Below are positions 1 through 10,870 of a stretch of DNA of 64,000 bases, one piece after another. The notes beneath the pieces are model-generated. The model did no database searches and had not been told where the DNA came from. It saw only the letters and a list, made by a program, of their open reading frames with translations. Within the stretch, counting starts at the first letter, position 1. Each line of letters begins with the position of its first letter. Origin of the DNA: Pteria penguin (taxonomy: Eukaryota > Mollusca > Bivalvia > Pterioida > Pteriidae); assembly GCA_035048485.1 (NCBI GenBank), contig CM068581.1:60432393-60496392 (forward strand), written 5' to 3'. The position numbers and the translations under genes are program-made.

Positions 1-55
1 AATTATTCATTATGTATTTATTTATATGTTTATAGTTAATAAACAAAATACTTAC

Positions 56-230
56 TGGGTTAACTCATCAAACTTCTGATGTAAGATGTAGTCAATGGAA
101 GGGTCAAAGTGAAACAAAGAGTTATGACTGTCCGCCATTTCGTATACAGCCAATACAGAAAATGTCAGTGCCACCGCAATCTCTGCATCTGTTGTCGCAA
201 TCAGCGAATTCTCATTGATAAAAAATGTCA
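56..230 (-). CDS. candidate internal exon, function unknown
   Basis: On the minus strand this segment is open from a CAG acceptor just above position 230 to a strong donor, GTAAGT, at 55-50. The peptide contains DAEIAVALTFSVLAVYEMAD and then FHFDPSIDYILHQKFDELT. It is richer in alanine and GC than surrounding translated noise. One base from an upstream exon would complete the first codon. I do not recognise a family. Both splice borders and composition favour a real exon, but open runs of this length also occur by chance here. Confidence 0.35.
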
Positions 231-731
231 CTGATTACTTTATAATGTTATGTCAATGTTGCAGCGATTAATTGGTCATAGTAACCTTTTATAAAACCGT
301 TCAATGATGCTAGTTATCCAGTGTTTGATCTTTTCTCCACGCGTTGTATAATAGTAGCAAATTATGATCATTTCAAACACTGATAAGATGATATTTACAT
401 ATATTGATAACCATCCGAATTCAGAAGTGACAGACATGCGATGGCCACATTTCGTCGTGTGACTAGAATTTTCTTACTGATAACGAAGAAAATGTGATTA
501 ACGATTGGCGGTCTTTACATAAAACCGTGCATAATTAGCCCCAAATAACCACATAGTTTTAGTGTATACAAGTACATGCATGTATCTATATTCATAATCA
601 TGCAATAAAATATTCGGTATTTGCATTATTCTTACAATGGACATTTGAATATATTTGATACATACTGCAGTTTTATAATCGTTCGTAAGCCATTAAAAGA
701 CATAACGCAGTTTAAAATATTTTATCTACAG
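231..731. other. AT-rich spacer
   Basis: No gene or repeat is recognisable. A GTAAGA donor-like site lies on the minus strand near 473-478, without a convincing exon next to it. Confidence 0.4.
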
Positions 732-882
732 CTATAGTTCAGCAGCGGTGAAGTCTTACATCCGGGATAATAAACTCACCCAAAAGAACCAATTCGATTC
801 CAACAAGTCATTCGCCGATATTTTAAATCACCATAAAGTACAACTGACACCCCTGTTATACTTAAACGTGGACTCGCTGTGA
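732..882 (+). CDS. candidate terminal exon, function unknown
   Basis: A plus-strand acceptor (TTTTATCTACAG) is followed by 50 codons ending in TGA at 880-882. The peptide includes AAVKSYIRDNKLTQKNQFDS and ends in QLTPLLYLNVDSL. GC content is above the local average and codons such as GCG, GTG, CGG and GAC appear, which favours coding sequence. One base completes the first codon. No AATAAA signal is evident soon after the stop. No family is recognised. It lies on the opposite strand from the exon candidate at 56-230, so they are separate genes or one is false. Confidence 0.35.
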
Positions 883-1045
883 TGATTTATGTACACTTTA
901 TCGTTTTGGGATGTTATATTTCTTCCTTAATTTGTTCTTTTATTGACATTCGAGTTTTATTTGGATGGTCTTTGAGGGTTTCTTTAATTTGTAACCAAAC
1001 TTTGATCATCCGGAGTTCATAAATTCAATCATGACTGATCATTAG

Positions 1046-1149
1046 CACAGGTCCCTGCAAATGAAATAATGATATCCCCGTCCCTCCTTTTTTCTTTTCT
1101 CTGGCTCTCTCTCTCTCTCTCTACTCAATTTTATTTGCAGGGACCTGTG
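1046..1149. mobile_element. hAT-type MITE, 104 bp
   Basis: Both ends carry CACAGGTCCCTGCAAAT as perfect 17-bp terminal inverted repeats (1046-1062 and 1133-1149). They extend to 22 bp with one mismatch. The element is flanked by an exact 8-bp duplication, ATCATTAG, at 1038-1045 and 1150-1157. Ends beginning CA with an 8-bp duplication fit the hAT superfamily. The interior is a CT microsatellite with no coding capacity. Confidence 0.8.
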
Positions 1150-1204
1150 ATCATTAGGGCCCCGCTATGCCTGTGCCCTATAGTAACCACTCTGTCCATC
1201 TCTC

Positions 1205-1930
1205 TGTCCATTTGTCCGTCAGCAAAAACATTAACCTTGCCTATATCTAATACACTGTCACAGATAGAGCTTTCATATTTGAAATGTGTGTTCCTTATGA
1301 CAAGACCTTTCCGTGGGTACCATGAGTTTTGATCAAATGACCTTGACAGTGATCTTTAACCTGCATTTGAAAAACTTCAACATTGACCATAACTATTGAA
1401 CCGTAAGAGATAGGGCTTTCATATTTGGCATCTGCGTTCCTTATGAAAAGACCTTCCTGTTGGTGCCGAAAGTTTTGATCATATACCTTGATATTGACTT
1501 TTGACCTCTATTTGAAAAAAACTTTATCATTTACCATACCTATTGAACTTTAAGAAGTAGGGCTTTCATATTTAAAAATGTGCGTTCCTTATGACAAGAC
1601 CTTTCCACAGGTACCAAAAGTTTTGATCATGTGACTTTAACAGTGACCTTTGACCTTTATCTGAAAAACTTTAACATTGACCATAACTATTTAAACGTAA
1701 CATATAGGGCTTTCATATTTGGCGCGTGTATTCCTTATGTCAAGACCTTTCCGTTGGTACCATAATCTTTGATCATGTAACCTTCACGGTGACGATTGAC
1801 CTGCATTTGAAAAACTAAAACATTGACCATAACTATTGAACCGTTAAAAGTAGGGCTTTCATATTTGACATCTGCTTTCCTTATGACAAGGCCTTTCTGC
1901 TGGTACCAAATTAAGGTACAGGTCATGGTG
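1205..1930 (-). repeat. 146-bp tandem repeat family, about five diverged units
   Basis: The phrase GGGCTTTCATATTT recurs near 1266, 1413, 1560, 1707 and 1852, a spacing of 145-147 bp. Each unit also has CCTTATGACAAGACCTTTCC and a TTGACC/CATAACTATTGAA block. The reverse complement matches units at 10.0-10.9 kb and 13.4-13.6 kb, so this is one dispersed family in both orientations. Confidence 0.8.
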
Positions 1931-2425
1931 ACAGGGATCCTGTGGAGCCTTCTGACTTTGTCAGTTTTCTAATTATACCATATTTTCTGGTACCTGGTGT
2001 GAACAAATCATGCACAATTTGCTTCTCCTCCTTATTATATATTTATTTTGTGATGGTAAAAGTTACCACGTTATCATTCGATAATCCAGAAATACATTGA
2101 TCTAGAAGGGAGTCTGTTCTAAAGCCAATTTTACATAAATCATTCAGAATATAAATCACTCACAAATAAATGTCAACAATAAATCTTGTTTTGAATGCTA
2201 CAATGACAATGCAAGGAAAACGATTGTTATTGAACCTCGTGTCTTTTAGGAATAATTTGTAATGTGTCGAGTATAATACCGAGACTCGATCTCGCCTTTC
2301 ACTACCTCATCCAAAGTAATCCGACAAGCAGAGTAGAGTTTATTGGAGTCTGACCCCACGATCTTCAAACCCCGAGCTAACCACGCTGTACGAATTGTAC
2401 CATGCACAGTATATGTATTACGTCG
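1931..2425. other. spacer
   Basis: No gene is recognised. The stretch 2281-2400 is less AT-rich but broken in all frames. Confidence 0.35.
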
Positions 2426-2460
2426 TCGGAAACCCCGGCCTGTTGGCTGTGGGTTTCCGA
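2426..2460. repeat. short GC-rich hairpin
   Basis: TCGGAAACCC at 2426-2435 is the exact complement of GGGTTTCCGA at 2451-2460. A smaller GCC/GGC stem lies in the loop. It is probably part of a degraded repeat. Confidence 0.5.
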
Positions 2461-2518
2461 TGACGATGTATTGAAGTGCAGTTGTCTGCTATATGAAGGG
2501 TTATCTATAAAATTTTAA

Positions 2519-2700
2519 ATGCGTGTCCTTTGATTGTGCTGTTTGGCGGTGATTGGGAAGGTGGGCGCCCGTAAACCGGTTAAACACACAAATTGAATGA
2601 CATTTGTTACTTCAAATGACCGTCCTAAGTCGGTATCGTAACCGCAACACAATCGAATGTCGTTTTCCGTGTATATTCTACTATTATCATGTTTTGTTTG
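2519..2700. repeat. dispersed repeat fragment
   Basis: The block with GGGAAGGTGG, an AACCGGTTAA-like core and GTCCTAAGTCGGTA recurs in weaker form near 35205-35300 and 50397-50510. This marks an old interspersed family of unknown class. Confidence 0.5.
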
Positions 2701-2835
2701 CATGTCCTTGGTGATTTGTCATACAGCTTTGTCAGATATCTTCTGTTTTCTCTTTGGTTTACGTCACACATGTCCTTGGTGATTTGTCATACAGCTTTGT
2801 CAGATGTCTTCTGTTTTCTCTTTGGTTTTCGTCAC
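2701..2835. repeat. 68-bp direct duplication
   Basis: Two nearly identical units begin with ATGTCCTTGGTGATTTGTC at 2702 and 2770. A diverged single copy occurs near 12394-12455. Confidence 0.75.
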
Positions 2836-2984
2836 ACATGTAGTATTTCACTTCTATAATTGCTTATATGACGCACAGAAATTTGCGACTTATGTCACGC
2901 ATCCGCTCGTGTCAATAAGGATCTTTACATACCAATGTATGACGCAAAAACTCGGTTATTTATACTGTCTTATCCGAGGACGCC

Positions 2985-3066
2985 GATGGGCAACTGGTGG
3001 GACTCGAATCCACGACCTTTCGGTCTCAAGCTTAGTACGCTACCGACTAAGATACGCCGGCTCTAC
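2985..3066 (-). mobile_element. tRNA-derived SINE head
   Basis: Read on the minus strand, this starts GCCGGCGTATCTTAGTCGG and contains a B-box-like GGATTCGAGTCC, the layout of a tRNA-derived pol III promoter. No SINE body or tail is attached, so it is a fragment. Confidence 0.55.
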
Positions 3067-3158
3067 ACATAAAGTAATACAATAAACTTATACAATTATA
3101 CAAATATAAGATATAATAAGTAGTCCTCCAAAGGGAAGTAAAATATACTAAATATACT

Positions 3159-3234
3159 AATTTTCGGCCTCCTGGCTTTTATCAAGCAATAGTTAGAATA
3201 CTATTGCTTGATAAAGGCCAGGAGGCCGAAAATT
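3159..3234. repeat. 35-bp inverted repeat, 6-bp loop
   Basis: The arms at 3159-3193 and 3200-3234 are complementary with a single mismatch and enclose TAGAAT. Each arm contains TTGATAA followed by a GGCC-AGGA-GGCC hairpin and GAAA. That order resembles a degraded hammerhead core, but the invariant first C of CUGANGA is missing. Confidence 0.8.
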
Positions 3235-3239
3235 TGCGG

Positions 3240-3700
3240 CAAAGAGTGTTTGTGTTATCTCTCTAGTATACAAATATATACTTAATATTCTGATGTATCC
3301 TCATGACATTACGAAGCGGACATTGAGCTTTAGCCGTGACATTGAGCTTTAGCCGTGACCCCAGTTCATCACTTATTGCGTGATGGCAACTGAAAAAGAA
3401 TACTCAAAGGAATAGTTGATAGTTTGTAACGAAGGAACTCGACAACTTGGGTGATAAGTGGCATGCTATATGCTGTGTTCTCAGAGAGGTATATCATGTA
3501 CATGACAAAATGTATCATGCATCATATAAACAACATTATGAAGATGTAAACATTTCAGTTACAGCACTTGAGTTGGAATAGTTCGTTGTCAATTGAATTT
3601 AATGTACGTTCGTACAATGACACTTTGTTATGCGGAATTGGTTGGTTGAATGGTGCTTTTTTTTCGCTTCCAACAGGTTTTCAGTTAAACCGCGACTTGG
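3240..3700. other. spacer with a 19-bp tandem duplication
   Basis: ATTGAGCTTTAGCCGTGAC is present twice in tandem at about 3323-3359. Otherwise nothing is recognisable. Confidence 0.4.
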
Positions 3701-3714
3701 AAGCAGAAGGTAAC

Positions 3715-3800
3715 CAACTTCTTAAACATAATGGCGCAATCCGGGAATCGAACCGGGAATTGGAATCCATATGTCACAAAGGTGACATTGACCCCCTCTG
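3715..3800 (-). mobile_element. degraded tRNA-like SINE fragment
   Basis: A minus-strand B-box-like GGTTCGATTCCCGG lies near 3736-3752, with no tail or body. The overlapping 80-codon open frame looks incidental. Confidence 0.35.
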
Positions 3801-4399
3801 CATCTTATAATATCCTGTCACCATTTTGGCTCCATCCTTGACACCCAGCTTTATTCTGACAAATGATCAAGGAATAATTCTCGAATATTACCAGCAAATT
3901 CTATATACATATACTTTTTTATCCTAATATGAGCAATATGGACCACAACCTTGTGACACATGTTGGCAAAAATCATGATTAATTTAGCACGCTTAGCTGA
4001 TTCAGATTGATATGAATTGTTGATAGAAATTATGTACAACTAAAACCTAAATTTATTTGTAAGATTCGAGGGGTTTTTAACATGCTCCACGATTCGCATT
4101 GACCCAGTTTTGTTGTCATCTGGATAAGACATATGCATTATACATTGCACAACTATATTGGTGAATGTGACTTTCTTTTGTATTAAATTGTTTTTGTTGT
4201 TATCGTATCATCATCAATATTAGCATCATTATTAATTTTGTTTTGTTTGTTTGGTGCTTTTTTTTTCCTTTTTTAAATATATATTTCTGGGGTACGAAAG
4301 AGAGATGTTGCAGGTGAAACAGTTGTCACTATATTAAAAGATAGGGCATCGCTAAAGAGGTGCATGATAGAACCGCATGTTGACATGACTCCCTACCCC

Positions 4400-5090
4400 C
4401 AGAGGGCAGACCAAAATGTAAAACCCAAATGCGCAACTCCTTCATATACTCCTTCATATACCACCACCAAACCATCCGCTTAAGTTATGTACATTTCAAT
4501 CATAAAGAGAAGAAGCAAACAAAAATTTTTACACCGTCCATTTTCCCTACCCTCCCTAAGTGAGACCTTTCATATTCTTCTATGAAATCATTCGCATTTT
4601 TCAGAAAAGAACAGACAATTTTGTTTACCCCGCCCATTTTCCATATGCGGGGGCACATTCTAGTTTTTAACCTAAGTACTTTTAGTGGGACCCTCTCATT
4701 AGCCATAACCAAATCAACTGCACCTGTCTTAGTTAAGGAGAAGAAGCGCTGACAATTTTTTATCCTGTTCATTTTTCCTTACCCCTGGGGCAAAACCAAA
4801 CCTAAGTAGACAAAGTTCGACCACCAAAACATCTGCATCTGCTTTGGTTAAGGAGGAGAAGCCTGAACAAATCTTTTTGAACCGGCCCATTTTACCTATC
4901 ACAGGAATCAGACCCAGTTTAAAACCCAGATGCAGAACTTGAAGTCGGACTCTTTCATAAACCACATAAAAACATCTGCATCTGCCATGGTTAAGAAAGA
5001 GAAGCGCGAACAAGGTTGCTGGACGGACGAACAGTTGGACAGACTGACGGACGAGAGAGGCATCGCATAATAAGCCTTCATCTTAATGCG
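4400..5090 (-). repeat. 120-140-bp tandem family, about five units
   Basis: Phrases such as GAGAAGAAGC, CCCATTTT and AACATCTGCATCTG recur at 120-140-bp spacing. The array ends in a GGACGGACGAACAG-type tract. The opposite-strand form occurs at 39.27-39.69 kb. The overlapping minus-strand open frames of 90-94 codons are repeat-driven. Confidence 0.65.
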
Positions 5091-5406
5091 GGCGTATAAA
5101 AATTAAAAACAAGCCATGTGACAGTATTTAGGTCATGATAAAGGTCAATATAACTATTTAGCTCAGAGAAAAATGCAGTCAGAAAAATACTTTAACAGAA
5201 TAGAAAGGGACATTATCATTAAAGTGCCTATAATGCATAGTTTTGTAATACATATACAAAGAGTTGCGTTAAATACAAATACATTTTAACCCCAGAAATA
5301 AATGAGAATTGATTTTTAAAGCTGATCTGTGTTTTCGTATGTCATAAAAGGAAAGGGAATAGTTTTGTGGTATCTAGAAATATCCGTTTGAAGTATTTAA
5401 AATTGA

Positions 5407-5671
5407 TTGATTGATTGATTATTGTTTTACGTCACTCCACGATTATTTCACGTATATGGTGACGGCATCTGCCTGATGCATTGCATACAAATTTAGACGG
5501 ACCCACCCGAAGCAGTGAGGGATCTTTTATGTGCCACGCCCACCGTGACACGGGACCTCGGTTTTTACTGCCTCATCCGAAAGACAGAACACCGGTGTGC
5601 CCCGGACGGGAGTCGAACCCGCGACCTCTCCATCACGAGCCGAGCACCTTATCCACTAGGCCACACCAGTT
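5407..5671 (-). mobile_element. tRNA-derived SINE, intact with target duplication
   Basis: On the minus strand it begins with a tRNA-like head (GGCCTAGTGGATAAGGTGC, B box GGTTCGACTCC). A conserved body follows (ACACCGGTGTTCTGTCTTTC) and an AATCAATCAA tail ends it. TATTTAAAATTGA flanks it exactly at 5394-5406 and 5672-5684, showing LINE-type insertion. Two short open frames inside are not genes. Confidence 0.9.
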
Positions 5672-5789
5672 TATTTAAAATTGAATATTCGATCATATCT
5701 TAATTGTAAAATTAGTGAAGTTATTTGGTGCATTTGTATTTTACGTCGTTCTCAATAATATTTCAATTACATTACGTCATGGACGCGGG

Positions 5790-5872
5790 ATAGTAACAGA
5801 ATCCGGGAATCGAACCCAGATCGTCTGTATTACAGTCTAAACACCTTACCTCGCCATCCTAGTCCGCCCCTG
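5790..5872 (-). mobile_element. tRNA-like SINE head fragment
   Basis: The minus strand has GGGTTCGATTCCCGGATTC, a B-box-like block, preceded by a degraded A-box region. No tail is visible. Confidence 0.4.
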
Positions 5873-5879
5873 AATAAAT

Positions 5880-6735
5880 ATAGTGAAAAAACATTTTAAA
5901 AAATGATAATACACAAAACAGAAATGAAAATGATCCAAATAACACCCATTCGTACCAGATTTTACTGGTCATATTAATTTATAATATAAATTGAAAATAA
6001 AAACACTGCGGAATTTTCAGATTTTTGTCGGATTCCTATACATATATTGCTCCTGTATCTATCAGTTGGCATTATATAACATTTTCATATTTTTTGGTTA
6101 TTACAATGTAAAATCTTGATTTTTGTCGCTATAAGTTGGCATATTTCCCAAAATACTTTATACACGTAGATACTGTATGTCCCACTCACATTTTTGATTT
6201 TAGCCAACAGAAACACATATCGGTTTGATGAAACTAGCACAGGAAACAAGGATAAGAACGACAACTCTTATTTTATGCAGGACTTGCACGCTCCAATCTG
6301 ATCTCATTTATGTATTCCTTTTATATGAATAAATCACAAGAGTTTTCTCAAATGGATTCAAAATTCATAAAAAATATACGGTATTCAAATCCTGTTACGT
6401 ACTCTATTGTATGTAGCATGAAGCAAATATTTAAATCTATTAAACAATTTATTTCAACCATTTCAAATGGTGTATATGTCTTTAGATATTTAAATCACGA
6501 TTCATTCTGTAAACCGAGGGGGGATTTCGATGCTATAGAGATATAATAGTGATTGAAATGCGTACCAGGTAACATTACATTGAAATCAAAGTTGTCATAA
6601 ATATACTGCTGAATAAAAGAGGAATCGGAATTGACACTTAAAACCTGTCAACAAATCAACTCTATTTTACAAAATGCATATTTAAAATTTCATTAAATCT
6701 TCATCTCAAATATAAATTTAAGATGAAACAGGCGA
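5880..6735. other. AT-rich spacer
   Basis: Nothing recognisable. A 78-codon open frame at 6310-6546 is lysine, asparagine and isoleucine rich, as expected of AT-rich noise. Confidence 0.4.
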
Positions 6736-6736
6736 C

Positions 6737-6982
6737 CTAACAAAATACACAAACCATGGAGGTGATGACAAATCCTGGGGATAATGAGCATTCTGAATGT
6801 TTAAAGTAGGAGATGATGTATGTGTTTTCCTGAACGTTGGAAATCGTGCAGGCGATTTTTATAAAGACTTGTATTTCTTCTGATTCTTCACGATTGGTCA
6901 TAGCTATAGAAATCGCAAGGTAATCTGTCATACGTCCTCCCATTAAAAATGCCCAGCTATCCCTTGTGTGCACTTCCACACT
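6737..6982 (-). CDS. candidate terminal exon, function unknown
   Basis: After a minus-strand CAG at 6985-6983 a frame stays open for about 81 codons to a stop at 6739-6737. The peptide includes LMGGRMTDYLAISIAMTNRE and EESEEIQVFIKIACTISN. The first half looks protein-like and the end (SMVCVFC) does not, so a donor may be missed. No polyA signal is seen. No family is recognised. Confidence 0.2.
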   Translation of the reverse strand, partial: SVEVHTRDSWAFLMGGRMTDYLAISIAMTNREESEEIQVFIKIACTISNVQENTYIISYFKHSECSLSPGFVITSMVCVFC

Positions 6983-7056
6983 CTGCGGGCTTCAAGATAG
7001 GCGAAAGAAAAGAAAAAGAAAAAAATCTGTAGACGAGTCGCGAGGTGAAACTCGAT

Positions 7057-8826
7057 CTGAGCGTAGCTCAAGTGAGCTATTGTGATAGTGCAGCGTCCGT
7101 CGTCCGTCGTTAACTTTTCTACATTTTCGACTTCTTCTCCAGAACCGCTGCACAAAATTTCACCAAACTCCGTAGGAAGTAAGTACTCAAGGTCCTCTAT
7201 AAAGTTTGTGTTTTTTATGCCAATCCGTGATCCAAGATGGCCGCCATCGGCTCTGATTGGTTGACACATTTTCGACTTCTCCTCCAGAACTGCTGCACAG
7301 AATTTCACCAAACTTCATAGGAAGTAAGTACTCAAGGTCTTCTACCAAGTTTGTGTTTTTTTTTGCCGATCCGGGATCCAAGATGGCCGCCATTGGCTCT
7401 GATTGGTTGACACATTTTCGACTTCTCCTCCAGAACTGCTACACAGAATTTCACCAAACTTCATAGGAAGTAAGTACTCAAGGTCCTCTACCAAGTTTGT
7501 GTTTTTTATGCCGATCCGTGATCCAAGATGGCCGCCATTGGCTCTGATTGGTTGACACATTTTCGACTTCTTCTCCAGAACTGCTACACAGAATTTCACC
7601 AAACTTCATAGGAAGTAAGTACTCAAGGTCCTCTACCAAGTTTGTGTTTTTTATGCCGATCCGTGATCCAAGATGGCCGCCATTGGCTCTGATTGGTTGA
7701 CACATTTTCGACTTCTTCTCCAGAACCGCTGCACAGAATTTCACCAAAGTTCATAGGAAGTAAGTACTCAAAGTCCTCTACAAAGTTTGTGTTTTTTATG
7801 CCGATCCGGGATCCAAGATGGTCACCATTGGCTCTGATTGCTTGACACATTTTCGACTTCTCCTCCAGAACTGCTGCACAGAATTTCACCAAACTTGATA
7901 GGAAGTAAGTACTCAAGGTTATCTACGAAGTTTGTGTTTTTTTATGCCGATCCTTGATCCAAGATGGCCGCCATTGGTTCTTATTGGTTGACACATTTTC
8001 AACTTCTTCTCCAGAACCGCTGCACAGAATTTCACCAAACTTCATAGAAAGTAAGAACTCAAGGTCCTCTATCAAGTTTGTGTTTTTTATGCCGATCCGT
8101 GATCCAAGATGGCCGCCATTGGCTCTGATTGGTTGAAACATTTTCAACTTCTTCTCCAGATCGGCTGCACAGAATTTCATCAAACCTCATAGGAAGTAAG
8201 TACTCAAGGTCCTCTACCAAGTTTGTGTTTTTTATGCCGATCCGTGATCCAAGATAACCGCCATTGACTCTGATTGGTTGACACATTTTCGACTTCTCCT
8301 CCAGAACAGCTGCATAGAATTTCATCAAACTTCATAGAAAGTAAGTACTCAACATCCTCTACCACATTTTTGTTTTTTATGCCGATCCGTGATCCAAGAT
8401 GGCCGCCATTGACTCTGATTGGTTGACACATTTTCGACTTTTTCTCCAGAACCACTGCACAGAAATTCATCAAACTGCATAGAAAGTAAGTACTCAAGGT
8501 CCTCAACCAAGTTTGGTGTTTTTTATGCCGATCCGTGATCCAAGATGGCCGCCATTGACTCTGATTGGTTGACACATTTTCAACTTCTTCTCCAGAACCA
8601 CTGCACAAAATTTCACCAAACTGCATAGAAAGTAAGTACTCAAGGTCCTCTACCAAGTATAGGTTTTTCATGCCGATCCGTAATCCAAGATGGCCGCCAT
8701 TGGCTCTGTTTGATTGACACATTTTCATCTTCCTCTCCAGAACCCCTGCACAGAATTTCTTGCTTGCTTGTAAATATGCACTTTGTGCACAGGTGAGCGA
8801 TATAGGCCCACTTGGGCCTCTTGTAA
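7057..8826 (+). mobile_element. satellite-cored element, pearl/HINE-like
   Basis: The left end has the short palindrome AGCTCAAGTGAGCT followed by CGTCCGTCGTCCGTCGTTAA. The right end is AGGTGAGCGATATAGGCCC with palindrome AGGCCCACTTGGGCCT at 8804-8819, then CTTGT. Between them lie eleven 145-bp tandem units. The same two ends bound 46.55-48.22 kb. Terminal hairpins plus a satellite core fit the non-autonomous Helentron-derived elements known from bivalves as pearl; that assignment is an inference. The many minus-strand open frames of 86-174 codons here follow the repeat and are not genes. Confidence 0.7.
7130..8755 (+). repeat. 145-bp satellite array, eleven units
   Basis: TCCAAGATGGCCGCCATTGG recurs at 7231, 7377, 7522, 7667, 7812, 7958, 8103, 8248, 8393, 8539 and 8684, a spacing of 145-146 bp. 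Units share TTCACCAAACTTCATAGGAA and AAGTAAGTACTCAAGGTCCT. GATCCAAGATGGCCGCCAT contains a YY1-like core, probably by coincidence. Confidence 0.95.
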
Positions 8827-9660
8827 TGATTTTAGGAGAAATTCGCAGAACTCACCCTGTAGTGATGTATGCAAAATGCTGACAGATAGATTAAGGAAGT
8901 GCAGTATGAGCTACATTATTAACTGAGAGGGTTCGTTATTGACAGAATCTTTCTACATCCAATACACCCCTAAACAATCAATATTGATGTCTACGCTTTC
9001 ATAACCTACGCAGCTAGCGTCAGTTCAATCGATTTGCGAATAAAACTTTTGTAATAAAGGTTCATGAAAGGAAATTTTCACCTTTATTTTCCCAAAATTA
9101 TTAGTGATTTTTCCCTTTTAAATTTGTTGATACGTTTGATACATATATCCATAAAACTTATTGCATATCACGCCTAAAATTACATTCCTGAAATGCTGGA
9201 ATTAAATGAATTTAGTAATTGCATTATTAGACTTGATTATGTAAAAAAAAGATCATAAACTGAAGGTTTAGTGTGTTTTAATACTTGGCAAATTGCAGTC
9301 AACTTATTTGCATGTTGTTACTTCAAGATAAGCCTTTACTGAAAAAAAATCAATTTAACTGGTTGGTTTGACAGCATGTTCTGTTCTAAAATTACACTTG
9401 TGTTTCAAATAGCTGTTGCACGTTAATGATTACAATATATTGATGTGATTTACGTCATCGTAACTGGATCACCAATGAATTCAATAGTTTAATCACAAAT
9501 GTGCAATAATTACACAACTAATTACTCTGCAGTATAGACTGATCAAATAGTGTAGGATCAATGTTTGTTATAAATTTTAGATCAAGGGGAGGAGATGACG
9601 GCGTTAAGCAATTTGTGTTACTACAGTTCATTTGCGTCATTGATATTAGATTTTGTTATC
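8827..9660. other. spacer
   Basis: No gene is recognised. On the minus strand a 23-nt segment near 8862-8884 is bordered by a good acceptor (TCTATCTGTCAG) and donor (GGTGAGTT), which is too short to judge. Confidence 0.35.
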
Positions 9661-9665
9661 TCCAG

Positions 9666-9748
9666 CATACAAGTCTAACGTGACTCGAACCTTGGTCATG
9701 TTCAACGATTCAAGCGGCATTCCTTTACCGACCTCTCCAATCTGTGGG
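9666..9748 (+). CDS. weak candidate exon
   Basis: After TTTTGTTATCTCCAG, 27 codons stay open to a GTATAC donor-like site. The peptide reads YKSNVTRTLVMFNDSSG then IPLPTSPICG. The acceptor is good and the donor only fair. The segment is short enough to be chance, and no family is recognised. Confidence 0.12.
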
Positions 9749-10039
9749 GTATACTACCCATTTCTATGTACAGAATTGCGAGATTTTGATTTTACTTGAT
9801 GACTGTGTCAAGGAAGAAGTGGTTTATTGATGTACATGCATTAATCTCCACACTATCGACATAAGCAGTATGCATTGAAAATAATGGAGAATTCTTCACC
9901 GACAGGCAAAAAGATCAACAGTCAGTTCATGTAGACTATCTTATAAGATAATGTCACGCATCTTAGTTCGGATTATTAAAAAAATCAAAACGTATTGGTC
10001 ATGTAGATAGAGAGAGGTAAATAAAAAAAAATGGAATTT

Positions 10040-10870
10040 CAACGAGACGTGTTTGTGAAACACGAAAGTCCAAATAAGGCAAATCTTGCAATGTCCTATA
10101 TCTTGATTACACGCCACCCCATGGGAATAAATATGTGAATTATAGAAGCACTACCTCTTACGATTCATGGGTGAAAACCGATGTTAAAGTTTTTTAAATG
10201 TAGATCAAAGGGCACAGTCAAGGTCACAAGGTCAAAAATTGTTTCAACGGAAAGGTTTCGTCACAAGGAATATGCATGTAAATATGAAAGCCCGATCTCT
10301 TACAATTAAAATGCTATAACCCAATGTTAAAGCTTTTAAAAATAGTTCAAAGTTCACGGTCAAGGTCACGATATCAAAAATTAATGTACTGACGGTAAGA
10401 TCTTGTTACAAGAAAACATGCATGTGAAGTATGAAAACCCTACCTATTACGAATCAAAATTTCTAACCAAAGTTAAAGTTTTTGAAATTTAGGGCCAAAT
10501 TCACGGTCAAGTTATCGAGGTCAAAAATTTATTCGCTGACAGAAAGGTCTTGTCACAAGTTTAGTTTAGTTTAGTTTATTATTAGTCTTAAGCAATACAG
10601 CTTATTGACATGCATATAAAGTAAAACATTCAATATTACATACATAATTGTCAGTAGCGAAAGAGATACAATGGTACAATGTTATATAAATACAATGTAA
10701 TTGACACAATATAGATATAATTATATATGAAGTTTTCTAATAACAAAAGCAAAAGTTTCTTTAATGTTAATCAAATGCCACGGCAAAGGTCAAGAGGTAA
10801 CAAATTATGGTACTCAGTGAAAGGGCTTGTCAAAACGAATACGCATGTGAAATGTTAAAGTCATATCACG
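10040..10870 (+). repeat. 146-bp tandem family, plus orientation, interrupted
   Basis: Units carry GGTCAAGGTCAC, CTTGTTACAAG-type and TATGAAAGCCC-type phrases at about 143-bp spacing. They match the reverse complement of 1.2-1.9 kb. Between about 10560 and 10760 a segment starting with four TTTAG-like repeats interrupts the array and may be a LINE or SINE tail on the minus strand. Confidence 0.65.

Noticed and set aside
4500..5013. Two minus-strand frames of 90 and 94 codons
   Set aside because: They share the same repeated phrases as the tandem family and are out of frame with each other.
5481..5703. Overlapping frames of 62-65 codons with an arginine-rich 'SRTRD' peptide
   Set aside because: They lie fully inside the SINE and encode its tRNA-like region.
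7342..8728. Minus-strand frames of 86-174 codons
   Set aside because: They follow the 145-bp satellite units and change frame with it.
7057..8755. CRISPR array
   Set aside because: The regular units are adjacent satellite copies with no unique spacers, and the DNA is eukaryotic.
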